From: GN02-872 sp963518665
GTDB taxonomy: Bacteria; Patescibacteriota; Gracilibacteria; BD1-5; UBA6164
Length of the DNA stretch: 43,408 nt
Direction of reading: 5' to 3'
Assembly (NCBI GenBank): GCA_963518665.1
Contig: CAUQKR010000006.1
Span: 1 to 43,408 of the forward strand
Shown: positions 22,665 through 31,363 of the stretch, piece after piece
Position numbering within the stretch: the stretch's first letter is position 1
How the letters are laid out: the number at the start of each line of letters is the position of its first letter
Notes under the pieces: generated by a model
Seen by the model: only the letters and a program-made list of their open reading frames with translations
Databases searched by the model: none
Told to the model about the DNA's origin: nothing
Position numbers and translations under genes: made by a program

Positions 22665-25242
22665 ATTCTGTGATTTTTATTTCAACTTCATCATTCATAA
22701 TATTTTTATTTCTGAAATCTACAGTTAATTTTACTTTATATTTTCCAGGGGTTTTATATGAATGATTTGGATTTGCTTCAGTTGAAGTTTCTCCATCACC
22801 AAAATCCCATAAATAATTTACTATATCTCCAATAGAATCAGAAGAATCAAAATTTATTCATTGATAAATTGGTGCTTCTTTTAATGAAGTTTTTATTTTT
22901 ACTTTTTGTGCTTTAGGTTTTAAAACTATTTTTTTAGTGGTAGAAAATTTTTCTCAATTAGAAGTTACAACTGTTAGATTAACTTTATATTCTCAGTCAC
23001 TTAAATATTTGTGACCTTGAATAATTGCATCTCATTCCATTTTTTCACCATCACCAAAATCCCAAATAAATTTTGAAATGTTTTGATCTCTAATACTTGA
23101 TTGTGTAGCATCAAAGCCAATAATTGTTGGAGCATATTCAGTTTTTTGATTTACTTTGAATTTTACAATTGCTTCTTTTTTTATGGCTTCTATGTAAATA
23201 TTTTCTTTTATAGTTATGTAATCATCATCAAGTCTAATATTTTTAAAAGTATAAGTTACCGTAATTTTTATTTTTCAGTCTTTTATAATATTTAATTTTC
23301 AAATTCTTTCCTTAGAATCAATATCTCCATCACTATCATAATCCCAAGAAATTTCTCTTAAATTATATAGAGGATTATCTGCTTTTACATAAATAGAACT
23401 AATAGAAATTTCAGCTGGTTGTCAAAAATCATTTATGTAATATTCTCATAAATTTTTATTATGAATAACATTTTCATATTTTTCTCAGTCTATAGAAAAT
23501 TCTAATCATTCTTTTATTTTTAATTCTTTGGAAATATCTACTGTTTTTGTAAGCTTTCTTGACTCTCAAGATGTAGGAATAAGCTCAACAGAAATATCAT
23601 ATTTTCAATAATTTATAAAACTATGATTCACTTCACTTGCTTTTTCTGGATTATCAATATCTCATTTTTTTGTATATTGTCTACCATCTATTGACCAAAT
23701 ATATTTTTCAATAATTCAAATTCATTCATTTGCTTTTGGATTTACAACTTTAAAAGTAAAGTCTTTATCATCTAAAACAGATCTAGAAAATTCTATTTCC
23801 CCAGAAATATCACTTTCTTTTTCTCAATCAATTAGGAAATATTTTTCTATAGTTTTATCTCAGTTTTTTATTAAAAGTTTATAGAATCATTCTTCAAATA
23901 TAGAATTTGTTATATAAATTCTTTTTGTTGAAATAGGATTTACTTCATCTTTTTCTACATTGTACCATTCTGGTGAACCTAGTCTTCTTAGTGTTTCATT
24001 ATCTCAGTTGAAAGTTACTTGTTTTGAACCATTATTTCTTTGATTTTCCTTTATATCTACAGTTCAGATAATTTCTATACTTGGAATAGTTTTGCTATCA
24101 AATTCTCTTTCTGAACCATCATTAAATATAAATTTTATTTTTGAATTATAAATTCATTTATTTTTGAAGTTGTGAATCAAAGTTGGAATTTTTGTTTCAA
24201 TTGTTTCCTCTCAAATTGTCCAAACATAAGTTTCAACTTTTAATCTTCAAGATTCTTCTTTATCTCTTAACTGTGAAACATCAAATTTTATTTCTGCTGG
24301 TCAAACTAGATTTTTTAAATAATTTGAATCCAAAATAGAATAAGATTTTTTTTCAGCTTCAGTTACAACATAATCATCACTTAGTTTTTTTTCTGATCTA
24401 TAAATTTTTTCCATCGTAGAGCTTCTATAAATACTGTTATCAAAAATTTGTACATCTCAAAGTGCTATAATGTCCCATTTTGGAAGATTTTTAATTTTTT
24501 TATCTAAATAAAGCCAAGTTGATGCTGAAGAAAAGCTCAAAATAAAGAAGAGTATGGTCAAAATTCAAGCTACAGCTTTTTTCTTTTTAAAAATTTTTTT
24601 TGTTAGTAAAAATTTAAAAATAAAAATTATTAAAAATATTACTAAAATTAGAGTAAGAGTTCAGAAAAATATAGAAACAGCATTTCCTATAAAATTATTT
24701 ATTTGGTTTAAGTTTACTCATAGACTAGTAAAGAATCTTACATCATCTACAGTTTTTGCATTTAATACCACAAATGCAAGAAAACCTCAACCAACAATCA
24801 AAAGAACTATAAGTAAAGCTCAAAAAAATCATAATAAAGCTCAAGTATCTATTGGTTTGGCTTCTTTTTTTAGTTTTTTTTCTACAACTTTTAATTTTAA
24901 AAATAATTTTTCTCAAAATTGTCCAGGCACAACTTTTGCTAGGGAATTAAAAGTTTTTCCATCAACTTCTACTTCTCAAGAACCTTCTTGCTCTTCTGTT
25001 TTTACTCATAAATCTAAGCCAGAAATAGTTTTTGCTTTTGTTAAAATTTCTAAGTAAATAGAATTTTTTATAAATTTCTGTTCTATTATTTTTCCATTTT
25101 TTCTAAAAGAAACAGTAACTTTTTCTTTATCTGGTTCTAAAGTAAAAAAATCATAAGATTTTGTAAGTAAAATATTGTATAAATCATTTAAAGAATTTAT
25201 ATTTATATCAAAAATTATTTTATTTTCATTATTTTGCTCCAT
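22663..25242 (-). CDS. membrane-anchored PKD-repeat protein
   Basis: An 859-residue protein with an unusual front: ~130 soluble residues without a signal peptide (MEQNNENKIIFDININ...), then three membrane segments around 136-245 (for example LLGFFGALLIVLLIVGGG and ILTILFFILSFSSAS), then a ~600-residue exported region. This contains several Ig/PKD-type units; the last two are clear, with FIWDFGDGEKMEWD and YLWDFGDGETSTEANPNHSY each followed by the G-x-Y-x-V-x-L-T-V strand. A DYDSDGDIDSKE loop precedes them. PKD domains usually mediate extracellular protein or glycan contacts. Convergent with the giant gene; the pairing suggests a surface assembly, but that is inference. Confidence 0.85.
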
Positions 25243-25323
25243 TTCGAAAGTTTATTTATAAAATATTGTACTTATTTTATCATATTTTTTAAAATAATAC
25301 AAAAAAACATTTTGACAAATAAA
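25243..25323. promoter_or_regulatory. upstream region of PKD gene
   Basis: A/T-rich spacer of 81 nt that should carry the promoter of the leftward PKD gene. No Shine-Dalgarno is present before its ATG. Confidence 0.35.
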
Positions 25324-25350
25324 AAAAATCTTTTATAAAAGATTTTTTTT
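25324..25350 (-). terminator. hairpin after the 51-residue gene
   Basis: AAAAATCTTTTA / TAAAAGATTTTT inverted repeat just past the TAA of the small membrane-protein gene. Confidence 0.7.
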
Positions 25351-25352
25351 TA

Positions 25353-25508
25353 TTACATATTTGCCATTGCAGCTGCAGCATGATTGATATTTGCTGCAAA
25401 TAAAACTGCTGCTAATAAGAAAATATTCATGTAAATTCCACTATGAAAACTAGTATGTTTTTCATCCCAAGCTTTTATAGCTTTGTAAATATTTTTAATT
25501 TTTTGCAT
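25353..25508 (-). CDS. 51-residue membrane protein, unknown
   Basis: A short protein with a basic amphipathic N-terminus (MQKIKNIYKAIKAWDEKHTS), one hydrophobic helix (GIYMNIFLLAAVLFAANI) and a small Ala-rich tail (HAAAAMANM). It has its own hairpin terminator and lies between the PKD gene and secA on the same strand. Its glycine is GGA. The helix followed by an AAAA stretch could also be a late, cleavable signal, making this a tiny exported peptide. No family recognised; it is too short for strong claims, but the frame is clean and bounded by regulatory signals. Confidence 0.6.
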   Translation of the reverse strand: MQKIKNIYKAIKAWDEKHTSFHSGIYMNIFLLAAVLFAANINHAAAAMANM

Positions 25509-25580
25509 ATAAAAAATTATTACTAAATAAAATACATAAAAATTTTAACATAAAAATTTTATAGTGTCAAAAAAATGCAA

Positions 25581-25617
25581 AAAATAAAATTAGAGAATTA
25601 AACTCTAATTTTATTTT
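25581..25617 (-). terminator. terminator at the end of secA
   Basis: A 15-bp inverted repeat (AAAATAAAATTAGAG with its complement) spans the secA stop codon and includes its last codons. Confidence 0.75.
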
Positions 25618-28174
25618 TGTTTTCAGAATCATTATTTTCAAGTTTTTGTTTTTCTAATTGTTCTTGAAAATTTTTCATCATTTCTTCAAGTTGGTTTTCA
25701 GAAATTTGTATTTCTTGTTCTACAGGAGCTTCTATTTTTCTAACAGAGAAAATAGATTTTACAACTTTAAATTCGATTTCATTTATAAGTTCATCAAATT
25801 TTTCAAAAGCTTTTTCTTTGTAAACAACTAAAGGATTTCTTTGAGCATAACCTTCAAATGCAACTGCATCTTTTAGTTTACTCATAGAATCAATATGTCT
25901 CATCCATAATTCATCTATAGAATCAAGAACTATTCTTCTTTCTAAATCAAAAAATCTTTCTTCTTCTATAGCTTCAGTTCTCATTTTTTCTAGCTCTTCA
26001 AAAGCAACTTCAGAAATATATTTTGAAAGCTCAGAAGCATCTTTAATTCATTCTACATCATCCATTTCTACTTTTGTGTCGATTGCTTCTATCTCCAAGA
26101 AAGAATTTATTTTTTTGATTAAATCTTTTATATTTTGAGTTTCTTTTGTAAATTCAGAATTAACTAAAATGCTGATTTGAGAAGAAATCATTTTTTTGAT
26201 ATCTTCATGAATATTTTCATTATCAAGAATTTTGTTTCTTCTTCTGTAAATAACTTCTCTATGTTTGTTCATAACATCATCGTATTCCAAAACATGTTTT
26301 CTCATATCAAAATTGTATCATTCAACTTGTTTTTGAACAGATGTTACTTTTCTTGTCAACATTCCACTTTGAGCTAATGGTTCATCATCTGGAAGAGAAG
26401 CAAAAACTGGAGAATTAAAAACTCAGAAAAGTTTATCTCAACCAAAAATTCTCATTATGTCATCATTTGGAGAAATAAGAAATTGAGTACTTCCTGGATC
26501 TCATTGTCTTCAAGCTCTTCATCTTAATTGATTGTCAATTCTTCTTGTTTCATGTTTTTCAGTTCAGATTATACAAAGTCAACCAAGTTCTTTTACTCAT
26601 TCTCAAAGTTTTATATCAGTTCATCTTCAAGCCATATTTGTAGCAATAGTGATAGCTCATTTTTGTCAAGCATTTGCTACTATTTCAGCTTCCATTGCAT
26701 GATTTTTTGCATTTAAAACATAGTGAGGAATATTTTCAGCAGAAAGTAAACTACTTAAATATTCAGATTTTTCTACAGAAACAGTTCAAACTAAAATTGG
26801 TTGCTCTGTAGCATGAACTTCTTTTATAAGTCTTACAACATAATCAAATTTTCCTTTTTCATTTTTGAAAAGTAAATCTGGTTTATCAACTCTAGCAATT
26901 GGTTTATTTGTAGGGATTATAAGAGTTTCAAGTCCATAAACTTTGTAAAACTCTTCTTCTTCTGTTTTTGCAGTTCAAGTCATTCAAGCAAGTTTCCAGT
27001 ACATTCTAAAATAATTTTGAAATGTAATAGAAGCTAAAGTTCTACTTTCTTGTTTGATTTCAACTCATTCTTTTGCTTCGATAGCTTGATGCAATCAGTC
27101 TGAATATCTTCTTCAAGCTAAAACTCTTCAAGTATGTTCATCGATAATTTGGATTTCTCAGTCTAAGATTAAATAATCTTTATCTTTTTGATAAGCAGCC
27201 ATTGCTTTTAAAGCATTTTCTATATGGTGAATATCATTATAGTGTTCAGAAATATAAATGTTGTCAATTCTCAAAAGTTCTTCTATTTTTTGAATTCATT
27301 CTTCTGTTAAAGTTGCAGTTTTTTGTTTTTCATCTATTTTATAATGAACTCATTTTTGTAAATTATTTGCTATAGCAGCAAATTGCATATATTTACTTGT
27401 TGGTTCACTGTCAGGCATAGAAATAATCAGTGGAGTTCTAGCTTCATCAATTAAAATAGAGTCAACCTCATCGACAATAGCAAAAAATAATTTATCTTGA
27501 AATTTTTCATCTTTTGAAGAAACCATATTGTCTCTCAAATAATCAAACCCAAGCTCGTTATTTGTAGCATAAACTATATCAGAATCATAAGCAGCTTTTT
27601 TTTCAAATCTAGGTTGATTTCCATAAATTACTCAGCTTGTTAATCAAAGAGCCTCGTATAAAACTCACATTTCAGCCCAGTCTCTTTTTGCTAAATAATC
27701 ATTTACAGTTACAACATGTACAGAATTTCAAGTTAAAGCATTTAAATAAGCAGGAAGAGTTGCAACAAGAGTTTTTCATTCTCAAGTTTTCATTTCAGCA
27801 ATTGCTCATTCGTGAATTGCTAAACCTCAAATAAATTGAACATCATAGTGAACCATATTCCAAGTCATAGTTCTACCATCTCTTAGTTCAAATTCTTGTC
27901 AGTTTAAAAGTTTTGCAGCAGTTTTAACCAAAGCAAAAGCTTCAGCTTTTATATCATCAAGTATTTGTCTAATTTTTTTTGAATCTTCTCTAGAGTTTAT
28001 ATCAAGTCATTCAAAAAGAGCCTTAAACTCAGAAGTTCTGATTTTAACATCATCTAAATTATAATCTTTTTGTTTTTCTTCAAATTCTTTGATTTTTTCT
28101 AAAACTTTTGTTAATTGTTTGATTTTTTTATCACTTGGGTCTCAGAAAATTTTTTTAATTATTTCTTCAATCAT
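25598..28174 (-). CDS. secA: preprotein translocase ATPase SecA
   Basis: An 858-residue motor that pushes unfolded proteins through SecYEG. Seen: Walker A AEMKTGEGKT (near residue 128), TVNDYLAKRDW, YATNNELGFDYLRDN, and the DEAD-type box VDEVDSILIDEARTPLI (near 235). The C-terminal part has LRDRFG-free scaffold and wing segments such as VLEYDDVMNKHREVIYRRR and DELWMRHIDSMSKLKDAV. The usual Cys/His zinc tail for SecB is absent: the protein ends in an acidic/basic tail, LEKQKLENNDSENKNKIRV. The nearby secreted giants would need this export route. Single gene with divergent spacer to ruvA. Confidence 0.97.
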
Positions 28175-28370
28175 TATTTTAAATATTATATTTTATAAAA
28201 AACTTTCATTATTATAGTGATTTTTTCAATTTTATCAATAGAAAAATAAAAAAACAGTTAATTTCCTAACTGTTTTTTATTTGAAAAATTTTCAATTCAT
28301 TTTTTATATTCTTTAATTAAAAGAAAAAAATATTTTTTTCAAATTTATTTTTTATTTTTCACATTTCAAA
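28175..28370. other. secA / ruvA divergent spacer
   Basis: A/T-rich region holding the secA promoter and a free-standing hairpin (28248-28279). A possible 13-codon frame on the minus strand, beginning near 28305, is too short to call. No other gene seen. Confidence 0.5.
28248..28279. terminator. orphan hairpin in a divergent spacer
   Basis: ACAGTTA / TAACTGT stem with a six-base loop, A tract before and T tract after: a terminator-like element where no gene ends. It may end a short untranslated RNA or attenuate divergent transcription. Confidence 0.55.
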
Positions 28371-28400
28371 TATAATATAAAAAAATATTTTCTAAAAAAT
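28371..28400 (+). repeat. 30-nt promoter/leader repeat, copy 1 (before ruvA)
   Basis: Starts with TATAAT and is identical over 30 nt to 29488-29517 before rmuC. It begins 35 nt before the ruvA start, so TATAAT is a likely -10 box and the rest the initially transcribed region. Confidence 0.7.
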
Positions 28401-28405
28401 GAAAA

Positions 28406-28996
28406 ATGATTTCTTATATAAAATGAAGAATAATCGAACTTGATTTTAATTATTTGACTATTTTGACAGCTTCTGGGCTTGGTTATGAGCTTGGAATAAA
28501 TGAACTTATTTACTCAAAAATCACAAAAGAAGAAGAAATAGAACTTTTTGTATATCATCACAAAACAGAAAATTCTGAAGCACTTTTTTGATTTATTGAA
28601 AGTAGAGAAAAAAAAGTTTTTACAGAACTTATAAAAATTTCTTGAATTTGAGGAAAAGTTGCAATGCAAATTTTGTCACTTTGAGTTGATAGACTTCTAA
28701 CTGCTACAAAATCTGAAGACAATAAAACAATTGAGTCAATAAAATGAGTAGGGAAAAAAATGACTGAAAAAATTATTTTGGAATTTAGAGACAAAGATTT
28801 TTGACTTGAGATTTTACTTCCAAAAAATATAGAAAAAAAATCTTCAAATTTGGATGAAAATTTACTTTCTTCTATCAAATCAACTCTTACAAATATGTGA
28901 TATAATCCAAAAGATGTGGAAAATATTTTACAAGATTTACCTGCAGAAATGAATGATATTTGAACAATAATTTCTTATGTTGTGAAAAATATATAA
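28406..28996 (+). CDS. ruvA: Holliday junction DNA-binding protein RuvA
   Basis: A 196-residue protein that tetramerises on Holliday junctions and recruits RuvB. MISYIKGRIIELDFNYLTIL is the N-terminal OB-fold, ELFVYHHKTENSEALFGF follows, and two helix-hairpin-helix motifs are seen: ISGIGGKVAMQIL (near residue 80) and IKGVGKKMTEKIILEF (near 115). The C-terminal domain III (LLSSIKSTLTNMGYNPKDVE) should contact RuvB. Nine of 14 glycines are UGA. An upstream ATG at 28399 is in another frame. No ruvC nearby, and ruvB is 24 kb away. Confidence 0.95.
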
Positions 28997-29003
28997 CAAA
29001 TTT

Positions 29004-29031
29004 TTGACAAAATATTTATATATGTTATAAT
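29004..29031 (+). promoter_or_regulatory. consensus sigma-70-type promoter
   Basis: TTGACA (29004-29009), 16-nt spacer, TATAAT (29026-29031): a perfect match in both boxes. It drives the gene at 29069. Confidence 0.88.
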
Positions 29032-29056
29032 ATTTTAAGTTTTATTTTTTCGAACA

Positions 29057-29063
29057 AAGGAGG
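29057..29063 (+). promoter_or_regulatory. strong Shine-Dalgarno site
   Basis: AAGGAGG, 5 nt before the ATG at 29069. Such a site is absent from almost all other genes in the window. Confidence 0.9.
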
Positions 29064-29068
29064 ATGAA

Positions 29069-29422
29069 ATGAAACAAAAACCAGGAAAATTGGTAACAAT
29101 TTATGATGAAAAAGTAGAGTATGGAACTTCAGTTATAGGAATTATTTTTCACTGTAAAGAAGTAGCAACTTTACCAGAGTCAGATTTTGATAAAGATAAT
29201 GAGGGTAATATTATTTTACCAGAAATTTTTCAAAAAGCTGATGGTTATTCTAAGTACAAAAGAGATGAAAAATCTTTTTATCTGTCTAAATTAGGACAAG
29301 AGGAAAAATATTCTTGCTATTATCCTTCTTCTTTTGTAAACTATTATAATACAAAACATGAACTGTGTGAGGTTCTTGATGGTAAATTTATCCCAGTTCA
29401 AAATCAATCTTTTTCAAATTAA
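29069..29422 (+). CDS. 117-residue protein of unknown function, foreign-looking
   Basis: A hydrophilic cytoplasmic-looking protein (no signal peptide or helix) starting MKQKPGKLVTIYDEKVEYGT and rich in Tyr, Lys and Glu, with Cys in FHCKEV, YSCYYP and HELCEV. No family recognised. All seven glycines are GGA or GGT, none UGA, although the gene just upstream (ruvA) uses UGA for 9 of 14. It has a consensus promoter and a textbook Shine-Dalgarno, and a terminator follows. It would be translated identically under the standard code. This suggests recent acquisition from a standard-code bacterium, or unusually strong expression; the Shine-Dalgarno favours the former. Confidence 0.85.
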   Translation: MKQKPGKLVTIYDEKVEYGTSVIGIIFHCKEVATLPESDFDKDNEGNIILPEIFQKADGYSKYKRDEKSFYLSKLGQEEKYSCYYPSSFVNYYNTKHELCEVLDGKFIPVQNQSFSN

Positions 29423-29439
29423 ATTTTTCCTGTTCTATT

Positions 29440-29477
29440 AGAGCTCTTTTAAATTTTAAAAGAGCTTTTCTTTTTTA
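29440..29477 (+). terminator. terminator after the 117-residue gene
   Basis: GCTCTTTTAAA / TTTAAAAGAGC stem followed by TTTTCTTTTTT. Confidence 0.88.
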
Positions 29478-29487
29478 TAAAAAAAAT

Positions 29488-29517
29488 TATAATATAAAAA
29501 AATATTTTCTAAAAAAT
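29488..29517 (+). repeat. 30-nt promoter/leader repeat, copy 2 (before rmuC)
   Basis: Identical to 28371-28400. TATAAT begins 34 nt before the rmuC start, nearly the same distance as before ruvA. Confidence 0.7.
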
Positions 29518-29521
29518 AATT

Positions 29522-30571
29522 ATGACTGAAATTCTTATTTTGATAATTTTTGCTTTGATTTGAGTGATCTTCTATTTACTTTCAAAAAAATGAAAAAATA
29601 CTGATGATAATTCTTTGAAGCTTATTCAACAACAAATTTTACATTTAAATAAGTCTATAGATTTAAAACTTCAAGAAAATTCTAGAAATTCTCTAAAACA
29701 AGCAGAAATAAATACAGATATTTCAAAACAAGCTACAAAACAAATTGAAGAAATAACAAAAAAATTGACTTCTTTGGAAGAAACAAATAAGCAAATAAAA
29801 GATATTTGAGGTCAACTTGAGTGACTTGAAAATATTTTAAAAAATCCAAAACAAAGATGAATTTTGTGAGAATATTTTTTAGAAAATGTTTTAAAAAATA
29901 TTTTACCACCAGAAAATTATAAATTGCAATATAAATTTAACTCTGGAGAAATAGTAGATGCGGTTATTTTTGTAAAAGATAAAATTATTCCGATTGATTC
30001 TAAATTTTCACTTGAAAATTATAATAAAATTTTGGATGAAACAGATGCAGTTCAAAAAGAAATTTTTATAAAAGATTTTAAAAATGACTTGAAAAAAAGA
30101 ATCGATGAAACAAGTAAATATATAAAACCAGAGGAAAAAACTATGGATTTTGCTTTTATGTTTATTCCAAGTGAAGGAATTTATCATGATTTGATTGTAA
30201 ACAAAGTTTGAGCAATACAAAGTAAAACTACAGATTTGATAGAATATGCTTTTAAAGAAAAAAAAGTAATAATCGTTAGTCCAACAAGCTTTTATGCCTA
30301 TTTGCAAACAGTTTTGCAAGGGCTTAGAGCTCTTATTATAGAGGAAAAAGCAACAGAAATAGTAAAAAAGGTAAATTCTTTAAAAAAATATTTGGATGAT
30401 TATGAAATTTTGTTTGAAAAAGTAGGAAATAGCTTAAATACAACAGTAAATCATTACAATAATTCTTACAAAAAATTTAATCAAATCGAAAAAAATATTT
30501 TAAAAATTTCTGAAAATGAAGATTTAGAAGAAATAAAAAGAATCGAGGTCTCAAAAATAAATAAAGAATAA
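29522..30571 (+). CDS. rmuC: DNA recombination protein RmuC
   Basis: A 349-residue RmuC-family protein: N-terminal membrane helix (LILIIFALIGVIFYLLSKKG), a coiled coil over ~25-105 (QQILHLNKSIDLKLQENSR onward), then the nuclease-like core with QRGILGEYFLENVLKNILP, VDAVIFVKDKIIPIDSKFS (near 140-158), FMFIPSEGIYHDLI and VSPTSFYAYLQTVLQGL. RmuC limits inversion at short repeats and has a restriction-like fold; DAVI and PIDSKF carry likely active-site acidic and Lys residues. UGA is used for Gly, unlike in the genes on either side. Confidence 0.92.
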
Positions 30572-30572
30572 A

Positions 30573-30600
30573 TTGACTTTTTTTATTTTTTACTTATAAT
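30573..30600 (+). promoter_or_regulatory. near-consensus sigma-70-type promoter
   Basis: TTGACT (30573-30578), 16-nt spacer, TATAAT (30595-30600). Same spacing as the promoter at 29004; it drives the two-gene unit at 30639-31260. Confidence 0.85.
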
Positions 30601-30626
30601 TTAAATTCTTTTAAACAAAAATCAAT

Positions 30627-30631
30627 GGAGG
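30627..30631 (+). promoter_or_regulatory. Shine-Dalgarno site
   Basis: GGAGG, 7 nt before the ATG at 30639. Confidence 0.85.
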
Positions 30632-30638
30632 TTTTGAA

Positions 30639-31106
30639 ATGAAAACTAAAATTTTATTTTTATTTGTAATGCTTTTTTCTTTATCTTTTGGTGCTTTTGC
30701 AGAAACAAAAGTTTATAAAAGTGGAACAATTTTTGTTTCAGAAAAAAATTATTATTCTTTAAATCTAAAATATTTGGATGAAGAGGTGATTGATTTTTTT
30801 GATATAAAGGGGAAAGAAGCAATTTCTTTTTTACAATATGAAGTAAACCTTATAAAAAAAGGATTTTATTCAATTGTTTTACAAAAAGGTAAAATGGAAG
30901 ATCTTGAAGAAGAAAAAACTATTTATTATCAAATTTTAGAAAACGGGAAGAGTATTGCTTATGGAGCTTTAGCCCCACAAGCTTATTTTACTGAAATTGA
31001 AAGAGAATTGGAAATTTTAGGAAAAAGTAACTTAAAAGTAAGGATTTTTGAGATAGATAATTTTCTTTCAGATTTTGATGGAGTTTTGTTTTTTAAAGAA
31101 AAATAA
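30639..31106 (+). CDS. secreted 155-residue protein of unknown function, foreign-looking
   Basis: A clear cleavable signal peptide (MKTKILFLFVMLFSLSFGAFA, then ETKVYKSG) leads a ~134-residue mature domain rich in beta-type alternation (KVYKSGTIFVSEKNYYSLNL, FYSIVLQKGKMEDLEEE), with no Cys. No family recognised. All nine glycines are GGN, none UGA. A near-consensus promoter and a Shine-Dalgarno precede it, and the next gene begins 10 nt after its stop with its own AAGGAG. The signal peptide style resembles Fusobacteria and related oral bacteria, which is only an impression. Horizontal acquisition is my leading explanation. Confidence 0.85.
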   Translation: MKTKILFLFVMLFSLSFGAFAETKVYKSGTIFVSEKNYYSLNLKYLDEEVIDFFDIKGKEAISFLQYEVNLIKKGFYSIVLQKGKMEDLEEEKTIYYQILENGKSIAYGALAPQAYFTEIERELEILGKSNLKVRIFEIDNFLSDFDGVLFFKEK

Positions 31107-31116
31107 GGAGAAAAAA

Positions 31117-31260
31117 ATGAGAAAAACTTTAATTGCACTTTTTGTAAGTAGTTTTAATAAAAATAAAATTGAAAATGAAACTTTTATTTATGACATAAAA
31201 GTTGTTATTGATAGAATTGAATTATTGAAACAAAGAAGAGAAATTAATCTCTTTTGGTAA
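31117..31260 (+). CDS. 47-residue protein, possible truncated exported protein
   Basis: Begins MRKTLIALFVSSF, like the start of a signal peptide, then turns hydrophilic (NKNKIENETFIYDIKVV) with no further motif. AAGGAG (31105-31110, overlapping the previous stop) lies 6 nt before the ATG. It has no glycine at all, hence no UGA. It may be a remnant of a longer gene, part of the same acquired segment as 30639-31106. A terminator follows. Confidence 0.6.
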   Translation: MRKTLIALFVSSFNKNKIENETFIYDIKVVIDRIELLKQRREINLFW

Positions 31261-31274
31261 AGTTTTTATAAAAT

Positions 31275-31305
31275 AAAAATCTAGAAAAATTTTCTAGATT
31301 TTTTT
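31275..31305 (+). terminator. terminator after the SD-led pair
   Basis: AAAATCTAGAAAA / TTTTCTAGATTTT stem with trailing T run. Confidence 0.85.
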
Positions 31306-31363
31306 GTTTGCAAAAGTAAGAAATAAGCTTATAATTATATAAATAATTTATAAAAAATTTTTT

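Noticed and set aside
24554..25057. 167-codon plus-strand frame (standard code) opposite the PKD gene
   Set aside because: The opposite strand encodes the membrane segments and start of the PKD protein with a better start and clear domains; this frame is Phe/Lys/Thr-rich antisense.
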